Positions 1 to 11,774 are shown, numbered from the stretch's first letter. The stretch: 64,000 nucleotides of DNA from Escallonia rubra (GCA_033065855.1 JAVXUO010000095.1:155492-219491), one strand, 5' to 3'. The notes: generated by a model not told the origin, from the letters alone. Numbers and translations: made by a program.

Positions 1-900
1 TTCGTGTGTGTGCAAGGGAGTCTGTGGCGATGAATGGAAGGTTGTCATGGAAGATAGCGCTTGGTGGTTCAGAAGTAGTGATCTTGTTGCTCCGGTTATT
101 TATATAAAAGGAGCAGACCATGAATACAAGCCATGACGTGGAGATGTTACTCATAAGCATCAACTTGTAGCAAGATAAAGTTGTAAATTTCCATCAATTT
201 ACTGACTTAGAAGCTTATTACTAGATAAATGTGAGCACCTCAATTAGAAAAGGATTGTATTACATCAGACCTGTTTTTCTTCTGTTTCAAGTCTTCTGGA
301 CATCAGAAATCACTGAAGAAATATGTACCACTTTTCCACCTCAGGAAAGAGAAATGTCTAAGAAATTACATCATCCCTGATTCTCCTCTTTTTCCTTCCC
401 TTTTTCTGGACAAGAAGTTTTCCAACATGAATTTCCGGTCGCTATTCCTGATTTTCGCCTTTGCTTCTCTTCTAGTGAAAGACTTTGCTAATCAAATAGT
501 GAATTCACTCAAGACATTTACCTGACCTAATATGCTAGTGATTTAGAATCATGGAGGAAAAATCTGGCCAAAAGTAGTCAGCAACTTCTTTAACATACAA
601 GTCTCCAGTTTGGCGGGTTAGAAACCATCTCTCGACTCCAAATGGTACATCATGACATATATGAAAAGACCTCTCCCACACCAATTGGTTTCAATTATTC
701 TTTCAGAGAAGTACTCTATTAGGGTGGCAACTTTCCAAAGCTTGAAACCCATTTCCATAATGTCTACATTTTAAAAGGCGGAGGTAAAACAATATTATAT
801 AGCAGACAGAAAACTACATGCCTCCTTCCCAAAATAAGAGTACCCATTTTGGCTTTCCAACAATATTCTAGATCTATTTTCACAAAACAACATCAAATTA
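1..900. other. No gene recognised
   Basis: No coding exon with a recognisable product was seen on either strand. The methyltransferase gene at 1192-1667 runs leftward, so its later exons should lie here or beyond the window edge. None of the later conserved blocks of that family could be found here. Confidence 0.5.
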
Positions 901-925
901 CTATCTCTAACAAAAGCAATTAAAA

Positions 926-996
926 AGCTCAAATTTTGGGATGGAGGTAACATACAGTGCCACAACCAGGGACCAAAGGGCATCCCCGTTCTGTGA
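926..996 (-). repeat. Degenerate partial copy of HOL-like exon 2 and its donor site
   Basis: On the minus strand this stretch repeats, with about 80 percent identity by eye, the end of the methyltransferase exon at 1192-1322 plus the start of the following intron (compare 1163-1225). The copy has small indels, so the ALVPGCG motif is out of frame. It lies about 200 bases downstream of the real exon, which suggests a local tandem duplication that has since decayed. Confidence 0.6.
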
Positions 997-1191
997 AAAT
1001 GTGTGATGTGTCGCAGGAAGTGGGTCCTGAACACGGTAACGTGAGCATAACCAAAAAACGGATAGCACCAACAACAATATAAGAACTAAGACATATGCTC
1101 CAGTGGCAACCCTGAATTCACAATCTCACGAGACAAAACCCATTTGAGAAGCAAAGGGGTGCTCAAGTTTTGGGACATGGAGTAAACATAC

Positions 1192-1667
1192 ACTGCCACA
1201 ACCAGGCACCAATGCGCGGCCTTTGGGAAGGGCACCCGTTTCATGAAGGTGTACGAGTACCGGCGTCGGTTGGCCCAAATCCCACGGCGTCACTCCTTCC
1301 CTCCAGCTCTTCTCCCAACCACCTTAGCACGAATTGAAAAGTCGTTCAATCTAGTACAAGGGTGTGTAATCAATTTTAGGGAGAGAGAGAATGTCGTGAG
1401 GTACTTACCGGTGGAGTCGGAGTTGACGATTTGTTGTAAATTGGTGACATTGGGGTTTGAACTGATGGTGTTTTTCTCCTCTGTTCGGATACTGTGGTGG
1501 CGATGCTGCGGCTTGCTCATTGGGAACGTGTTCCGATTACGTGATGTTAGAGGAGAGTAGTCACCCCCGAAGCCGTGTCGACGAGTTGTCGGAGAAGCAA
1601 GATTTCGAACGGCGAGGAAACGGTTACAAAGGCATGCCATGGAATGAATTCGGCCACACACTCCCAT
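1192..1667 (-). CDS. HOL-type thiol/halide methyltransferase, first two exons (partial)
   Basis: Two exons on the minus strand can be joined. Exon 1 runs 1667-1409 and ends at a GTAAGT donor. Exon 2 runs 1322-1192 between a TAAG acceptor and a GTATGT donor, and the phases fit (1, then 0). The joined reading has the family hallmarks [20 protein letters not shown] and [10 protein letters not shown]. The last is the S-adenosylmethionine-binding motif I of the TPMT/HARMLESS TO OZONE LAYER family, which methylates halides and thiols such as glucosinolate breakdown products. The start is uncertain: ATGs at 1667, 1640 and 1520 are in frame, and the longer forms add a basic, transit-like N-terminus. 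Later exons were not found. Exon 2 may have been partly duplicated downstream (926-996). I am confident of the family and less so of whether the gene is intact. Confidence 0.75.
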
Positions 1668-2090
1668 TTTCTCTCTTTTTCATTTTAATTTTAACTAGGC
1701 TTTGGGCATGTGTAACAAAAATTAAAATTGTGTTTCGTAAATAGATAATTGTTCACTACCTATTCTGGTCGTACTCAAAGGCCCACTGAATCTTATTTTA
1801 CATGACACATCCGCACAATCAACAGTCAATATTCAACGCTCACAATCGGTCAAAGCGTGCACGGTCAAGTCACGTACACTTCTTACTTCTTCTACGTGAC
1901 TTCGTCACCAAGAAACTCATCCTTGCGCGACTGCTCATCACGCTCCGACCGTCGCACATCGCCTGTCGGCGCACCTTGGCGCTTGCCGAAGGAGGTCGGC
2001 CTCGGCCTCCCCCTGGGGGTCGGCCTCGTCCTCCCCCAAGGGTTGGCCTTTGGCTTCCATACTTAGCATTTTCACTTCTCTTCAAAGGAC

Positions 2091-2226
2091 CGGACGTCAC
2101 TCCGCGACCCCGTCGCCCGGACATCACTCCGCGACCCCCGTCGCCCGGACGTCACTCTGCGACCCCGTCGCACGGACATCATTGCCCTACCCCGTCGCCC
2201 GGACGTCACTCTGCAACCCCGTCGCC
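2091..2226 (+). repeat. 27-bp tandem repeat, five copies
   Basis: Copies begin CGGACRTCAC at 2091, 2118, 2146, 2173 and 2200, a period of 27-28 bases. Each contains a run close to GCGACCCCGTCGCC. Confidence 0.8.
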
Positions 2227-2525
2227 CGTTGTCCGAACGTCTGCCTCGCCCATGCGCCACGTCGCTGATACAGTCGAGCCCTCAGTCTCTTTGTCACACT
2301 ACCGTGCCCCCGGCACCATACGCACTCCGACTCGCCCATGCGCCGCACCACTGACACATACGTGCCCCTGACACCTTACTCACGACGTCGTGCCCATGCG
2401 CCACAATCATGTTACATGCCCCCCTAGGCACCACACTCATTCACCACACCATGCGCACCTTGCCTTGGTCGTGGAACATGCTTCGACCCACTCTCCGGAG
2501 TGTGCAACATCTTGCGGGGATATGC

Positions 2526-2880
2526 GACTCCTCCGGGACACTATCTCCGCCAAGGAGCTCTTCAACTCCCCTTCCGCCAGGTAGACGGCTCCTCCGGGAT
2601 GCTACCTCGGCCAGTCGAGTAGACGGCTCCTCCGGGATGCTACCTTGATGCGCTCTGAATGCTCCGGCACAAGGACTCACCCGTGGGGATAGGTGACTCT
2701 TCCGAGACACTATCTCCGCCAGGGAGCTCCTCAACTCCCCTTCCGCCAGGTAGACGGCTCCTCTGGGATGCTACCTCAGCCAGTCGGGTAGACGGCTCCT
2801 CCGGGATGCTACATTGACGTGCTCCGAGTGCTCTGGCACAAGGATTCACCCGCGGGAATATACGACTCCTCTGGGACACT
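2526..2880 (+). repeat. 169-bp tandem repeat
   Basis: The motif GACTCYTCYGRGACACT occurs at 2526, 2695 and 2864, exactly 169 bases apart. Two complete units and the start of a third are present. Each unit contains two shorter copies of AGACGGCTCCTCYGGGATGC. Confidence 0.85.
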
Positions 2881-3557
2881 GGAGAATGAGTCGAAAGAGT
2901 CGAAGCATGTTCCATGATCAAGGCAAGGTGCACATGGTATGGTGAAGGGATGGATTAGCGCTGTAGGCGTGGCAGTGTGACAGGGTACTAGGGGACATGA
3001 TTGTATGAGTAACGCAGTGGGTGTTTGTGCTTCCGAGGGACACGCTAAATGGAAATGACACGAGTGCTCAATGAACGAGTGTTGTACTGGGCATGTAACA
3101 TAGCAACAATGCTTAGGCGCGATCGAGGGAAGGAGTGCCAGGGGCATGTACAACAAAGTGGCAGCACTTGGGCACAGCGCGGGAGTTACAGAGATGAGCA
3201 TCGTGCCAGGGGCACTTAATACAGAGACGAGGCTCAGACCCGGCGATGGGTGTCGTAGATATGGGCATCATACCGGGGACACGTGATGCAGAGACAACGC
3301 TCGAGGGGGATGATGGGTGTTGCAGATGATGGAGCTCACAAGGGGATAAGAGAACATGGCGTGAAGTAAGGAAGCCCCTAAGGGTTGAAGAGAGGAGTCC
3401 CCAAGGGAAGAAGCATGGGAGCCCCAAAAGGGTGAGGATATAAGCTTAGGATGAATCAAGGGATCCCTTGATGGGTGAAGCAAAAAAGCCCCCAAGAGGG
3501 GGACCTTAGACTGACCCCTTTGGGAAGGGCCTATCCCCTTGGGGCAGGCCACCATCG

Positions 3558-3690
3558 ATTCCAACATTTAGAGCATTTTTTTAAGCACAGCATATGACAT
3601 TAATTCCAACACTTGGAATATTTTTTGAGGCATAACACGTGAAGTCAATTCCAACACTTAGATTGTCAGAGGCGTGGCACATGACTTGAC
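3558..3690 (+). repeat. 45-bp tandem repeat, three copies
   Basis: The motif ATTCCAACAYTT recurs at 3558, 3603 and 3648, at the right edge of the GC-rich block. Confidence 0.7.
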
Positions 3691-3699
3691 CATGCGCCT

Positions 3700-4364
3700 T
3701 CGGTTGACCAGCATGGTGCGTTAAACTTTGATCGTTGGATACTCATCCACGTGTCGTGAAGTCATACCCAAGATCGGTCCAAAAGTACGTAGCCAAGATG
3801 TGCTAGTAACATAGTACTTTGAGTAGTATCTATCACATTGGATAAAATAGCCGCCTAAAGCACCATATGGTTTACAGCAATTGCACCCCTCACTTTTGCA
3901 ATGCTTACTGCATTTTAGGGTGCACTTTCATGTCCCTTGCGTGTTCTTTGGTTGTCACCATACTTCCCACATTAACCACAAGTCATTTTCACTCTAATTC
4001 TACCTAGCTTAGTAACACATTTAGGGTCATATTCATCTCTCCTTCTAACCTTCCTTGCTCTTCCTAGTTGAGTATGGTGACTTGGAAGAAGAAGTTCAAG
4101 CTTACCACTACATTTCTAAAGGTATGGACCATTAATTGGTAGATGAGGTTATTATATATCTTGGTTTAAGTCTCTCTCTTGTAACAATCATGCACCCATT
4201 CCTCTGGTTTCATCCCTTTGTTTATGTCATTTGCCTCATCAGAATATATGACAGAAATAACATGAGGGCAAGGGAGACCACTAAGGTAACATCCTTTACA
4301 TGTGCAAGTCACATCTTTCAAATTCACAACATACTAAGCACCAAATGGACATTTAAGCTGGTAC
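3700..4364. other. No gene; flank of the MULE
   Basis: No recognisable gene. The left end of the MULE that starts at 4365 probably lies here, but no terminal inverted repeat was identified. A C14 run sits at about 4371-4384. Confidence 0.5.
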
Positions 4365-7061
4365 TCAGTCCCCCCCCCCCCCACCAAGGCTAATGCACAT
4401 ATATGATCTACTCTTGTTCTTCTCAACTATCTCTTCAAAATGAGGTTTATTCCTCACATTGTGCTTTTTCATCTCATATATTTTCTTGTACATTCTCTTT
4501 ACTAGAAGAACCATAATCCCTTCAAGCATAGTCAGAATAGGTTTATTCCTAATTTCTAGAGTGAAGCTATTCAATTGCTCACAATATTTATTCAATTGCA
4601 TGTTAAACTTACAGAAAGTAGACAAGTGAGCCATATTTAGTACTTACATGTATTAGCCACTGATATATTGTTAACTCATTTTCTTTTGAAGTTCTTCATT
4701 ATTCGCTTGAAGTACCTCATTATAGATAATTTGCTAGCATTTTTACATATAATCATTCAACTTTTGTCCCTTGAACAACTTTTATGATTCTTGTACATGT
4801 CCGGTAAGAAAAATATGTGCTTAAATTCTGACAAAACATTCTACATTGTTGGAACTAATCCTTGCAAAAATTGCATAAAATAGTTGACTATAATATAAGT
4901 TATGTACATAAGTAATCAACTATAAGGTCATGAACTTTTACCTTCTGCCTATCTGAAATGGATGTCCACTCATGTTGATTTTGATTCCAAATGCTAAAAT
5001 TCCGCACAAGCAGTGCCATAAACCATGTCCACGAACTCTTGTTCTCTGCCTCTATCACTGCATATGCAATGGGAACATGCAATTATCTGCATCTATGATC
5101 ATAATAGTAGATAGTAGATAACAAGTGTGCGGGAAAAAATCCCTTGAGTAAACACTCATCCAATCTAATGAATGGTGTGTAGTGTTTCAACCATGCCTTG
5201 CATGCCCCAAGGCAAAATACAACCTTTGAAACCTACAATAATTTTTACCCTCTTCTATCTTTTTAGCAACCATTGTATAATTTAGATTAGTTTTACAAAC
5301 CTCATTACACTAGTCCTAAGTTATCTTATATAGTTTCCATTGATCTCATCTAATGCCTCCATTTTAGCCTCCGAGCACGATGTTTGCTTACACCATGCAT
5401 GAACTCATTTCTGGCAACACCTTTCAAAGTATGCATTCACATACTTAGGTTTGACCTAATCCTCTCATGTACGTTTGGAGAGCCATTTATAAATGTCCCT
5501 TCTAAGTAGACCTGGCAAAAAAAGACCCGGACCTGGCCAAAAATCCCGGGTACGGGTATGTATTTAGAAGACCCGTTCAAATCAGACCCGTACTCGGGCC
5601 GACCCGTAAAATCCGGGTAAGTCCGGGTCGGATACGGTTTACCCGGGTTACCCGTGTCTTTTACTATATAAATGCGTGCTAGGGTTCACTCTTTCTTCTC
5701 TGTCCTATTCTCTTGCGCTGCTCCTCCATTTCTGAACTCTCTCTCTCTCTCTCTCTCCCCGACTGCTCTGACGACGGCGCTGCTCTCTCGACGACGGCGC
5801 CGCTGTCTCACGACGTCGCTCTCTCCATCGACGACCAAGCTGCGCCAAATTCTCTGACGACGTCGCTATCGCCGTCGACGAGGTAGATCTGCTGCAGATC
5901 TACCTCCAGTATCTCCGATCAGGTCCGCCACAGCTCCGCAACCACGCCTTCTATCAGGATAGAGATAGTACAAAACCAAAGGGGTCTCCGATCGACTTTG
6001 ATAGCTTTGTTAGGCTTTTCATTGTTAGCAAGTATTATTTTAATTTTTCAGATTTTTTTTTAGATCCGTTTCTATTATTAATTGTGTTTATTTTTTATGT
6101 ACGCAAGTATTTTAATTCTTCTGTCGTAGGAATTAATTTGTAGGTTATTTTCTGGAGTTTGTGTTGATGTTGTGCTTATTCGGACTGAGAACATTGTGTT
6201 TGGATTGAAATGATCTGTAGCAGTAATAAAGAAAGAAGGAAAAAAAATAGTCTGTAAATAATAGCTCAAAAAATATCTGATAATAAAAAAATAAAAAATT
6301 AATAATTTATCCGTGGGTAATTACCCGGCCCGCCCTGATAGGGTACGGGCACCAAAAAACTTTACTCGAAAAAAACCGGGTAAAAGTTACCCATATCCGC
6401 CCAGTTTTTACCCGTACCCGCCTGGTTTACCTGTTTGCCAGGTCTACTTCTAAGGTAATAAAGAGTTCGACAATAATGATGTTTAAAATATGTTTTAACC
6501 TACTATGTTGTGGACCCCTGCATCATGGACCCATACAATGTCCATTTACATTGCTCACTTCCAATGCATACTGCCCCTCATCCTAACCTTATCATTTTTT
6601 ACAAACTTTATCTTTCTCTTGTTCATGATAACATACTCTTTAATTGCCTTCTTGAATTCTTCCATAGTAGCAAACAACATCTCTACTTTACGCTGATCTT
6701 TCATATCTCTGTCAGACATGAAATGTGCATGCCTAACCCTGTTAGGTTCTTCATCGGAGTTAGATGACATACTCCTTAACTCATCAGATAAGTCATAATA
6801 CACATCCCTTCCTTAATTAACAACCTCAATTATCCCTGCGTCACAAACTGTGTCATCATACACTTTTGCTTACCTTTTAGTGAAGCACAAAAGAACTCAA
6901 CAGCTGAACCCCCATTTCTATCATTGGCTATGTCTTATTCACTGAAGTCATAATCGAGGTCCTTAAAGTTCTCATATCCTACATCGGCTACACTATCACC
7001 TTCATTACCATCTTTACTCTCATCCATTTTATTTTCAGATTCATTTTTCTTATTTTGCTTA
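4365..7061 (-). pseudogene. MULE (MuDR-type) transposase gene, middle and 3' part, interrupted
   Basis: Reading right to left on the minus strand, this is the bulk of a Mutator-like transposase. An acidic stretch (about 7050-6940) leads into the MuDR N-terminal domain (6803-6555, with FKKAIKEY and IKFVKND). The MULE transposase core follows (5082-4900, PIAYAVIEAENKSSWTWF and SDRQK). The C-terminal part comes last (4634-4365, with RNKPILTMLEGIM). Stops and frame changes separate the pieces, for example a TAA in the acidic stretch near 6945. A hAT element interrupts the gene at 5507-6446, and a Tat retrotransposon separates it from its own N-terminus (18100-18650). No SWIM zinc finger was seen at the C-terminus. 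It cannot encode a working transposase. Confidence 0.85.
5507..6446. mobile_element. Non-autonomous hAT element, 940 bp, inside the MULE
   Basis: Perfect 13-bp terminal inverted repeats, TAGACCTGGCAAA and TTTGCCAGGTCTA, are flanked by a perfect 8-bp target duplication CTTCTAAG (5499-5506 and 6447-6454). Both are diagnostic of hAT. The subterminal regions carry many ACCCG/CGGGT repeats. The interior looks like a promoter and 5' leader: a TATATAAA box near 5668, an AGGGTTC motif, a CT-rich leader and a short ORF (5672-5857). No transposase is present. Confidence 0.93.
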
Positions 7062-7066
7062 CTTTC

Positions 7067-8888
7067 TGTTCACAACCTATTCGGACCGCACCCCAGGGCC
7101 CGCTAAAAGACTCCAATGGCACAACATGTCACCCGCGGACCACACCCCAAGGCCCGCTAAAAGACTCCAAGTTTCACGACACGTCACCTGCTCGACAGTC
7201 AAATTTGCTCAACATCATTCTTCGGTCAAAACGCTCCGATGCCCAACATCGTTGCTCGGTCAAAGCGCTCCGCGCCTTAAAACATTCAGAAAATGATTGA
7301 AAGTACCTCCCCCCCCAGGGGTCGGCCACACCCCTGAGAAGGGGATCGGCCACTCCCCTTGTAAGGGGGTTGGCCACCATCCTTGTGAGGGGGTCGGCCA
7401 CTCCCCTTAGAAGGGGGTCGGCCACCCCCCTGAGAAGGGGGTCGGCCACCCACCTTGTGAGGGGGTCAGCCACCCCCCGGAGAAGGGGGTCGGCCACCCC
7501 CCGGAGAATGGGGTCGGCCTCCCTTGTCCTTGGGGGGGGGGACCTGCTTACCGCTGCTATCATCTCACTCAACATATTCAGCAATATCACTCATTACTAG
7601 TGGTCGTGTGACGCCCATTATCGCCCGCACAACCAACCGGGGGCTCCGGCCCTCGCCCGCACAATCAGCCGGGGGCTCCGGCCCTCGCGGCGGGACGGGC
7701 TCACAACCCTAAAGCCCTCGCCGGCACAATCAACCGGGGGCTTCGGCCCTCGCCGGCACAACCAACCGGGGGCCCCGGCCCTCGCCCGCACAATCAACCG
7801 GGGGCTCCGGCCCTCGCCCGCACAACCAACCGGGGGCTCCGGCCCTCTCCCGCATAATCAGCCGGGGGCTCTGGCCCTCGCGGCAGGACGGGCTCACCAC
7901 CCTAAAGCCTTCGCCGGCACAATCAACCGCGGGCTCCCGCCATCGCGGGCACAATCAATCGACGGGCTCCGGCTCTCGCGGGCGCAATCAACCGAAGGCT
8001 TCGGTCTTCGCAGCGGGGGTTTGGACTCACAGCCCTAAGGCCACCGCCGACACAATCACCCGACAGACTCATGGGGGGGGGGGAGCTCCATTCGCAATGC
8101 CCCAGCACGAGGACCCTTCGCCAAGGACTGTGGATATCAAGTTGCGAGCATGTGCACTCATGTTACCATTGATCATCGACACCGCGAGGGCGATGAACCG
8201 CGAGTCACTCGGGGACGGGAGCAGGTCCTCGAAGGGCATCGTGCCCGCCACGCCTGGCAGTTGGCTGCAGGGGCAACCCTCACTGCTGCCAGGATCTCGG
8301 TGCGTCTCATGACGCATCTAGTGGGATTCAGTAAGGGCTTGGACTAGAGGCTGGGGCAACGGGCTACTCTGACCATGCTACCGCAGTGTGGTCAGTCTCC
8401 TCAGACAGGCAGAGGGACGCTGTAAGGGCAGGGCGGCACGAACTCGGGGACCGGAAATTCGACAGACAATCAATACTATGGGACCCCATCCGGCGATGTG
8501 TCACTCCCGGAAGACGACACGTGTCGGCTGATGACGCGCGCATAGTGGATTCTGGAGCTTATTCAAGGACTACGGCTGCCTCATCTGACATTTTTACTTT
8601 CTCTCTCTAAAACTCATTCTCTCTAGATTTCTAGTGAGAGAAAGACATTTGGACTCACGACTTCGAACTCTCGACGCTGCACCCTTGACACGGATTGTCG
8701 ACCGCCGGCCCTGTTCGTCGTCACCCTGCCTGCGCGGCACTGCCAGCCCTCGCGACCTGCCTGAGGAGCCTTGCTCTCAGCCCTTACGCCATTCTTACTG
8801 TCTCCCACTTCACCTATTTGAAAGCCATCTCAAACTGCATCCTTTGTGGCACCTCGACGTGGCAAAGGACCCTCTTTCCGCACCAACA
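7067..8888 (+). repeat. 5' LTR of the Tat element (1822 bp)
   Basis: Begins TGTTCACAACC and ends CACCAACA, two bases before the primer-binding site. It is longer than the 3' LTR (1647 bp), mainly because it holds more copies of internal tandem repeats. It lacks the TATA stretch present at the matching position of the 3' LTR (the gap falls between 8544 and 8545). Confidence 0.93.
7311..8050 (+). repeat. Two tandem-repeat blocks within the 5' LTR
   Basis: At about 7311-7530 a unit of roughly 24-26 bases, GGGGGTCGGCCACCCCC with variants, is repeated about nine times. At about 7622-8050 a unit of about 32 bases, CGCACAATCAACCGGGGGCT and variants, is repeated. The same blocks occur in fewer copies in the 3' LTR (16690-16880 and 16985-17215). 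Confidence 0.85.
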
Positions 8889-8890
8889 TT

Positions 8891-8908
8891 TGGCGACTCC
8901 GCTGGGGA
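8891..8908 (+). other. Primer-binding site of the Tat element
   Basis: TGGCGACTCCGCTGGGGA lies two bases after the LTR end. The sequence is of the kind found in Tat/Ogre elements. From memory the primer would be a tRNA-Arg; I could not check this. Confidence 0.75.
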
Positions 8909-8947
8909 GGTGAGCATCGTGTTGCAGTCTGCCGCACCCTAGCAACC

Positions 8948-11133
8948 ATGCCTATACAACGGAGAGCTACCAGGGCAGCCAGCCGAGAGGAGCATCACTT
9001 TGACGACCAAGAGGGGACTAGCGTTGTACGCCACCAAGACCCTCCCACGCCTGACGTGCAAGTGGCCGTCGACGCGGCCATCCAATATTTCACTCCCACC
9101 ATAGCCAGCATACATGATTCACAAGCTTCTCTTCTGGCCGCCATATTGGAAATGCAGAAATCTATACAGGCGATGGCCTCGTAACAGATTATGCTGCCGG
9201 TCCAGCCTGCAGGACCTGGGCCGTCCCCTGACGCACCCCAGGCCCCAGTGTCACGACCACTGTCGCCTCAACCCTCCAGACCCCTGACAATAGGACTCGC
9301 GACATCTTCCCCGCCCGTAGCAGACACGCTGCGTCCCGTGATGCCGCCACGCAGACAGTAGCCGGATCTTGGGCCGTTAGTGCAACAAGTCTCCCATACT
9401 GTGGCGCCTCAACATTTTCCAGCCAGGAGCTCTTCTGAGACTCACGAGTCCATTGAGATGGAGCCTAACCGCTACTTGATGAAGCAGCACCAAATGACAT
9501 GCCAAGTGGTGGATATGTCTCGTCCGCCCACCCTTGCTACCCTCCACCTGCCCTCATCAACACCTGCCATGTATCGCCCTTCGACCGCTCCTGCCCACCA
9601 AGTTGTACCGTCAGGGGACTCTGGGGCTCGCGGAGCACCGGCCGGCCACCAACCTTTGGCCGGCCAGGAAGAGCCGCCCTCCCACTATGTTTCAAAGGCT
9701 GACTTTGATGCGCTTCTTCACCGGCTGTCACAACATTCCGCACCCGACTCATCAAATCGATTGACAGGCCACGCGCCGTACGCCGATGAAATAGCCATCA
9801 TCCCCTATCCGCTCAAGTACAAGCAACCCACTTTCGTACTTTTTAACGGGCGTGAAGGCAATGCCCGTGAGCACCTGACGAGATTCGCCGGTTCATTGGA
9901 GCAATATGGACCGGGCGATAGTTTGAAGTTGAGGGAGTTTCACAAGTCCCTCACAGACTTGGCCTATACTTGGTACCATCAAATCCCCGTGGGGACGGTC
10001 CATTCATGGCATGAAATGGTCCAACTCTTCATGGAAAAATTCCACTATGAGCCTGAGCGCGTCACCATAATGGACATCGCCGGCATTCGCCAGGCCCCCA
10101 ACGAAGACTTGACCAAATATGTGCACCGCTTTCATCTTAAGTGCCTCGAGTGTACGGATTTCAGTAAGGATGAGACATTGGTGCCCATATGCATCAAGAA
10201 TATGAACGACGTCTACCGGGTGCACCTTGAGAACTTACAATTGAAATCATGGGGACATCTTAAGGAAACGGCGAGACGTACTTACGAGACGGTCGGGCCT
10301 GTCAAACCATGGAGGCCTCGGCCAGAGATGCACTGCTGGCCTCAGCAGCCCCATCCAGTACCCAGCGCAACGGCGCCAGCACCGACAACAGCATCAGTAA
10401 CATCAGTAATTACACTGGCTTTAAGCGTCAGTTCCCAGATGGAAACCGGCAACCCGACAAACGGCGACAACAGGAGACTTCGCCTGCCTTTCCGTGTGAT
10501 TTGAACACGGTGAAAGATCTATTGACAGAATGGGTTGTCAACGACAACAACTTCCAATTACCACCTGTGCGGATCCCCATCACAGACGAGGAAAGAACCA
10601 GGCCCTACTACTGTCCCTTCCACCAGGCTCTCGGCCATCCTCTCAAGAACTGCAATGCGTTGCGGGCCATCTTTGCAAGGAAGGTTGCGTCAGGCGAGCT
10701 ACAGCTGCGAAAGAACAATGATGTGCGGAAAGAACCATACCCAAACGATGGCAACAACAACCGCGAGCATCAGGTGCTCATGGTTACCACCGACCACTTC
10801 GAGCCGCTCGCCCCCGAAGCTTCTGCGGAAGTCTCGCCTTTGATCATGGCTCGCGTACCTCCTACCCCCCAGCCAGTGTCCTCAGCTAGCCAAATGACGA
10901 AGATCAAAGGCTTCTTTGATGAAATGGGGTTTTCACCCGAAGCGCGGACTTATCTCTCGGATTGCTTGATCGAGGTCACCACAGGCCTCGGGCCCGAATG
11001 CTTCGCCGCCCAGGTCGAGCTCAGACATGTCCCTTCCATCGCATTTATATTTTCGGACGAGGACTCGCCGACAGTTGAGCACTGTATCTTGAATGCACTG
11101 TCAACGGCACTGGCTTCCGCCGCGCCTTGGTAG
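8948..11133 (+). pseudogene. Tat gag, broken
   Basis: The gag frame starts at 8948 (MPIQRRATRAA). It is interrupted by TAA at 9182 and TAG at 9359, then continues in the same frame to 10504. The retrotransposon gag domain lies at about 9820-10290, with WYHQIPVGTVHSWHEM and FMEKFHYEPE. Near 10305 the frame shifts by one, and the rest continues in 10309-11133 with a zinc-knuckle-like YYCPFHQALGHPLKNC at about 10605. The product would be the virus-like-particle capsid and nucleocapsid protein. Two stops and one frameshift make it non-functional as it stands. Confidence 0.88.
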
Positions 11134-11774
11134 ATTGCGGTGCCTCAATCAACATCATCCCTCTCATCACTTTACAGAGGGCTGGTATACCGCCAAGAAA
11201 GATCATACGTGACCCAATCAAAATCACTGGTTTTGGACAGGGCCCCCAGTCCACTATTGGCCACATCACTGTCGACCTAATGGTCGGAACTGTCCGTCGT
11301 GACACCACTTTCCATGTGATAGATAACGAGTCTTCCTTTCACCTCCTGCTTGGGCTACCTTGGATCCATATCAACAAGGTTGTTCCCTCGACGTATCCCC
11401 AGTGTGTGAAACTGGTGGCCGGTCCTGCGGGACATGAGGTAGCAGTAACCATCCCCGCCACCAAGGCCCCTTTTGAATGTGCCGAGTCTTATTTTCCCGA
11501 GGCCTCCTTCTTCACTGAACTTGCTGTAGATAGTGAGAATGCTACTCGCATCCACTCTACCAAGCTACCAGATTGGGATGAGTTGTGTGGGAACAAGCCA
11601 CCCAAACCCAAGTCCAAGTCCAAGAAAAGCCACAGAAATAAAGCATCAACCTCGACAGCGCCATCTGAAGCCCCTACCATTTCCCCGCCTTCATCCCCTA
11701 AGTCAAAAAAGCACAAGTTAGAAACCACCTTCCAGCGCGTCATCAAGGACGGAAGGGTCATCTACCAGTTATGA
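11100..11774 (+). pseudogene. Tat aspartic protease region
   Basis: The retroviral-type protease motif is visible as LVDCGASINI near 11130, with the later family motif LLLGLPWIH near 11345. The usual D[ST]GA is DCGA here, as in many plant elements. The frame differs from the gag frame before it, so a shift lies near 11100. A Lys/Ser/Pro-rich linker follows and the frame ends at TGA 11772-11774. Confidence 0.82.

Larger units (their letters stand above)
1800..3700. repeat. GC-rich repeat block, probable decayed LTR
   Basis: This block is far richer in GC than its flanks and consists largely of tandem repeats. Its style (GTCGGCCTC blocks, CGGTCAAAGCG) resembles the LTRs of the Tat element at 7067-18094. 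It could be a solo LTR of a related family. No convincing TG...CA ends or target duplication were found, so the borders are approximate. The ORFs across it are low-complexity shadows. Confidence 0.4.

Noticed and set aside
1668..2371. Long Pro/Arg-rich ORF at 1802-2371
   Set aside because: It is produced by the 27-bp tandem repeats, has no domain, and the opposite strand is equally open.
7311..7540. Regularly spaced repeats that could suggest a CRISPR-like array
   Set aside because: Units are contiguous tandem repeats without unique spacers, lie inside an LTR, and occur again in the other LTR of a plant element.
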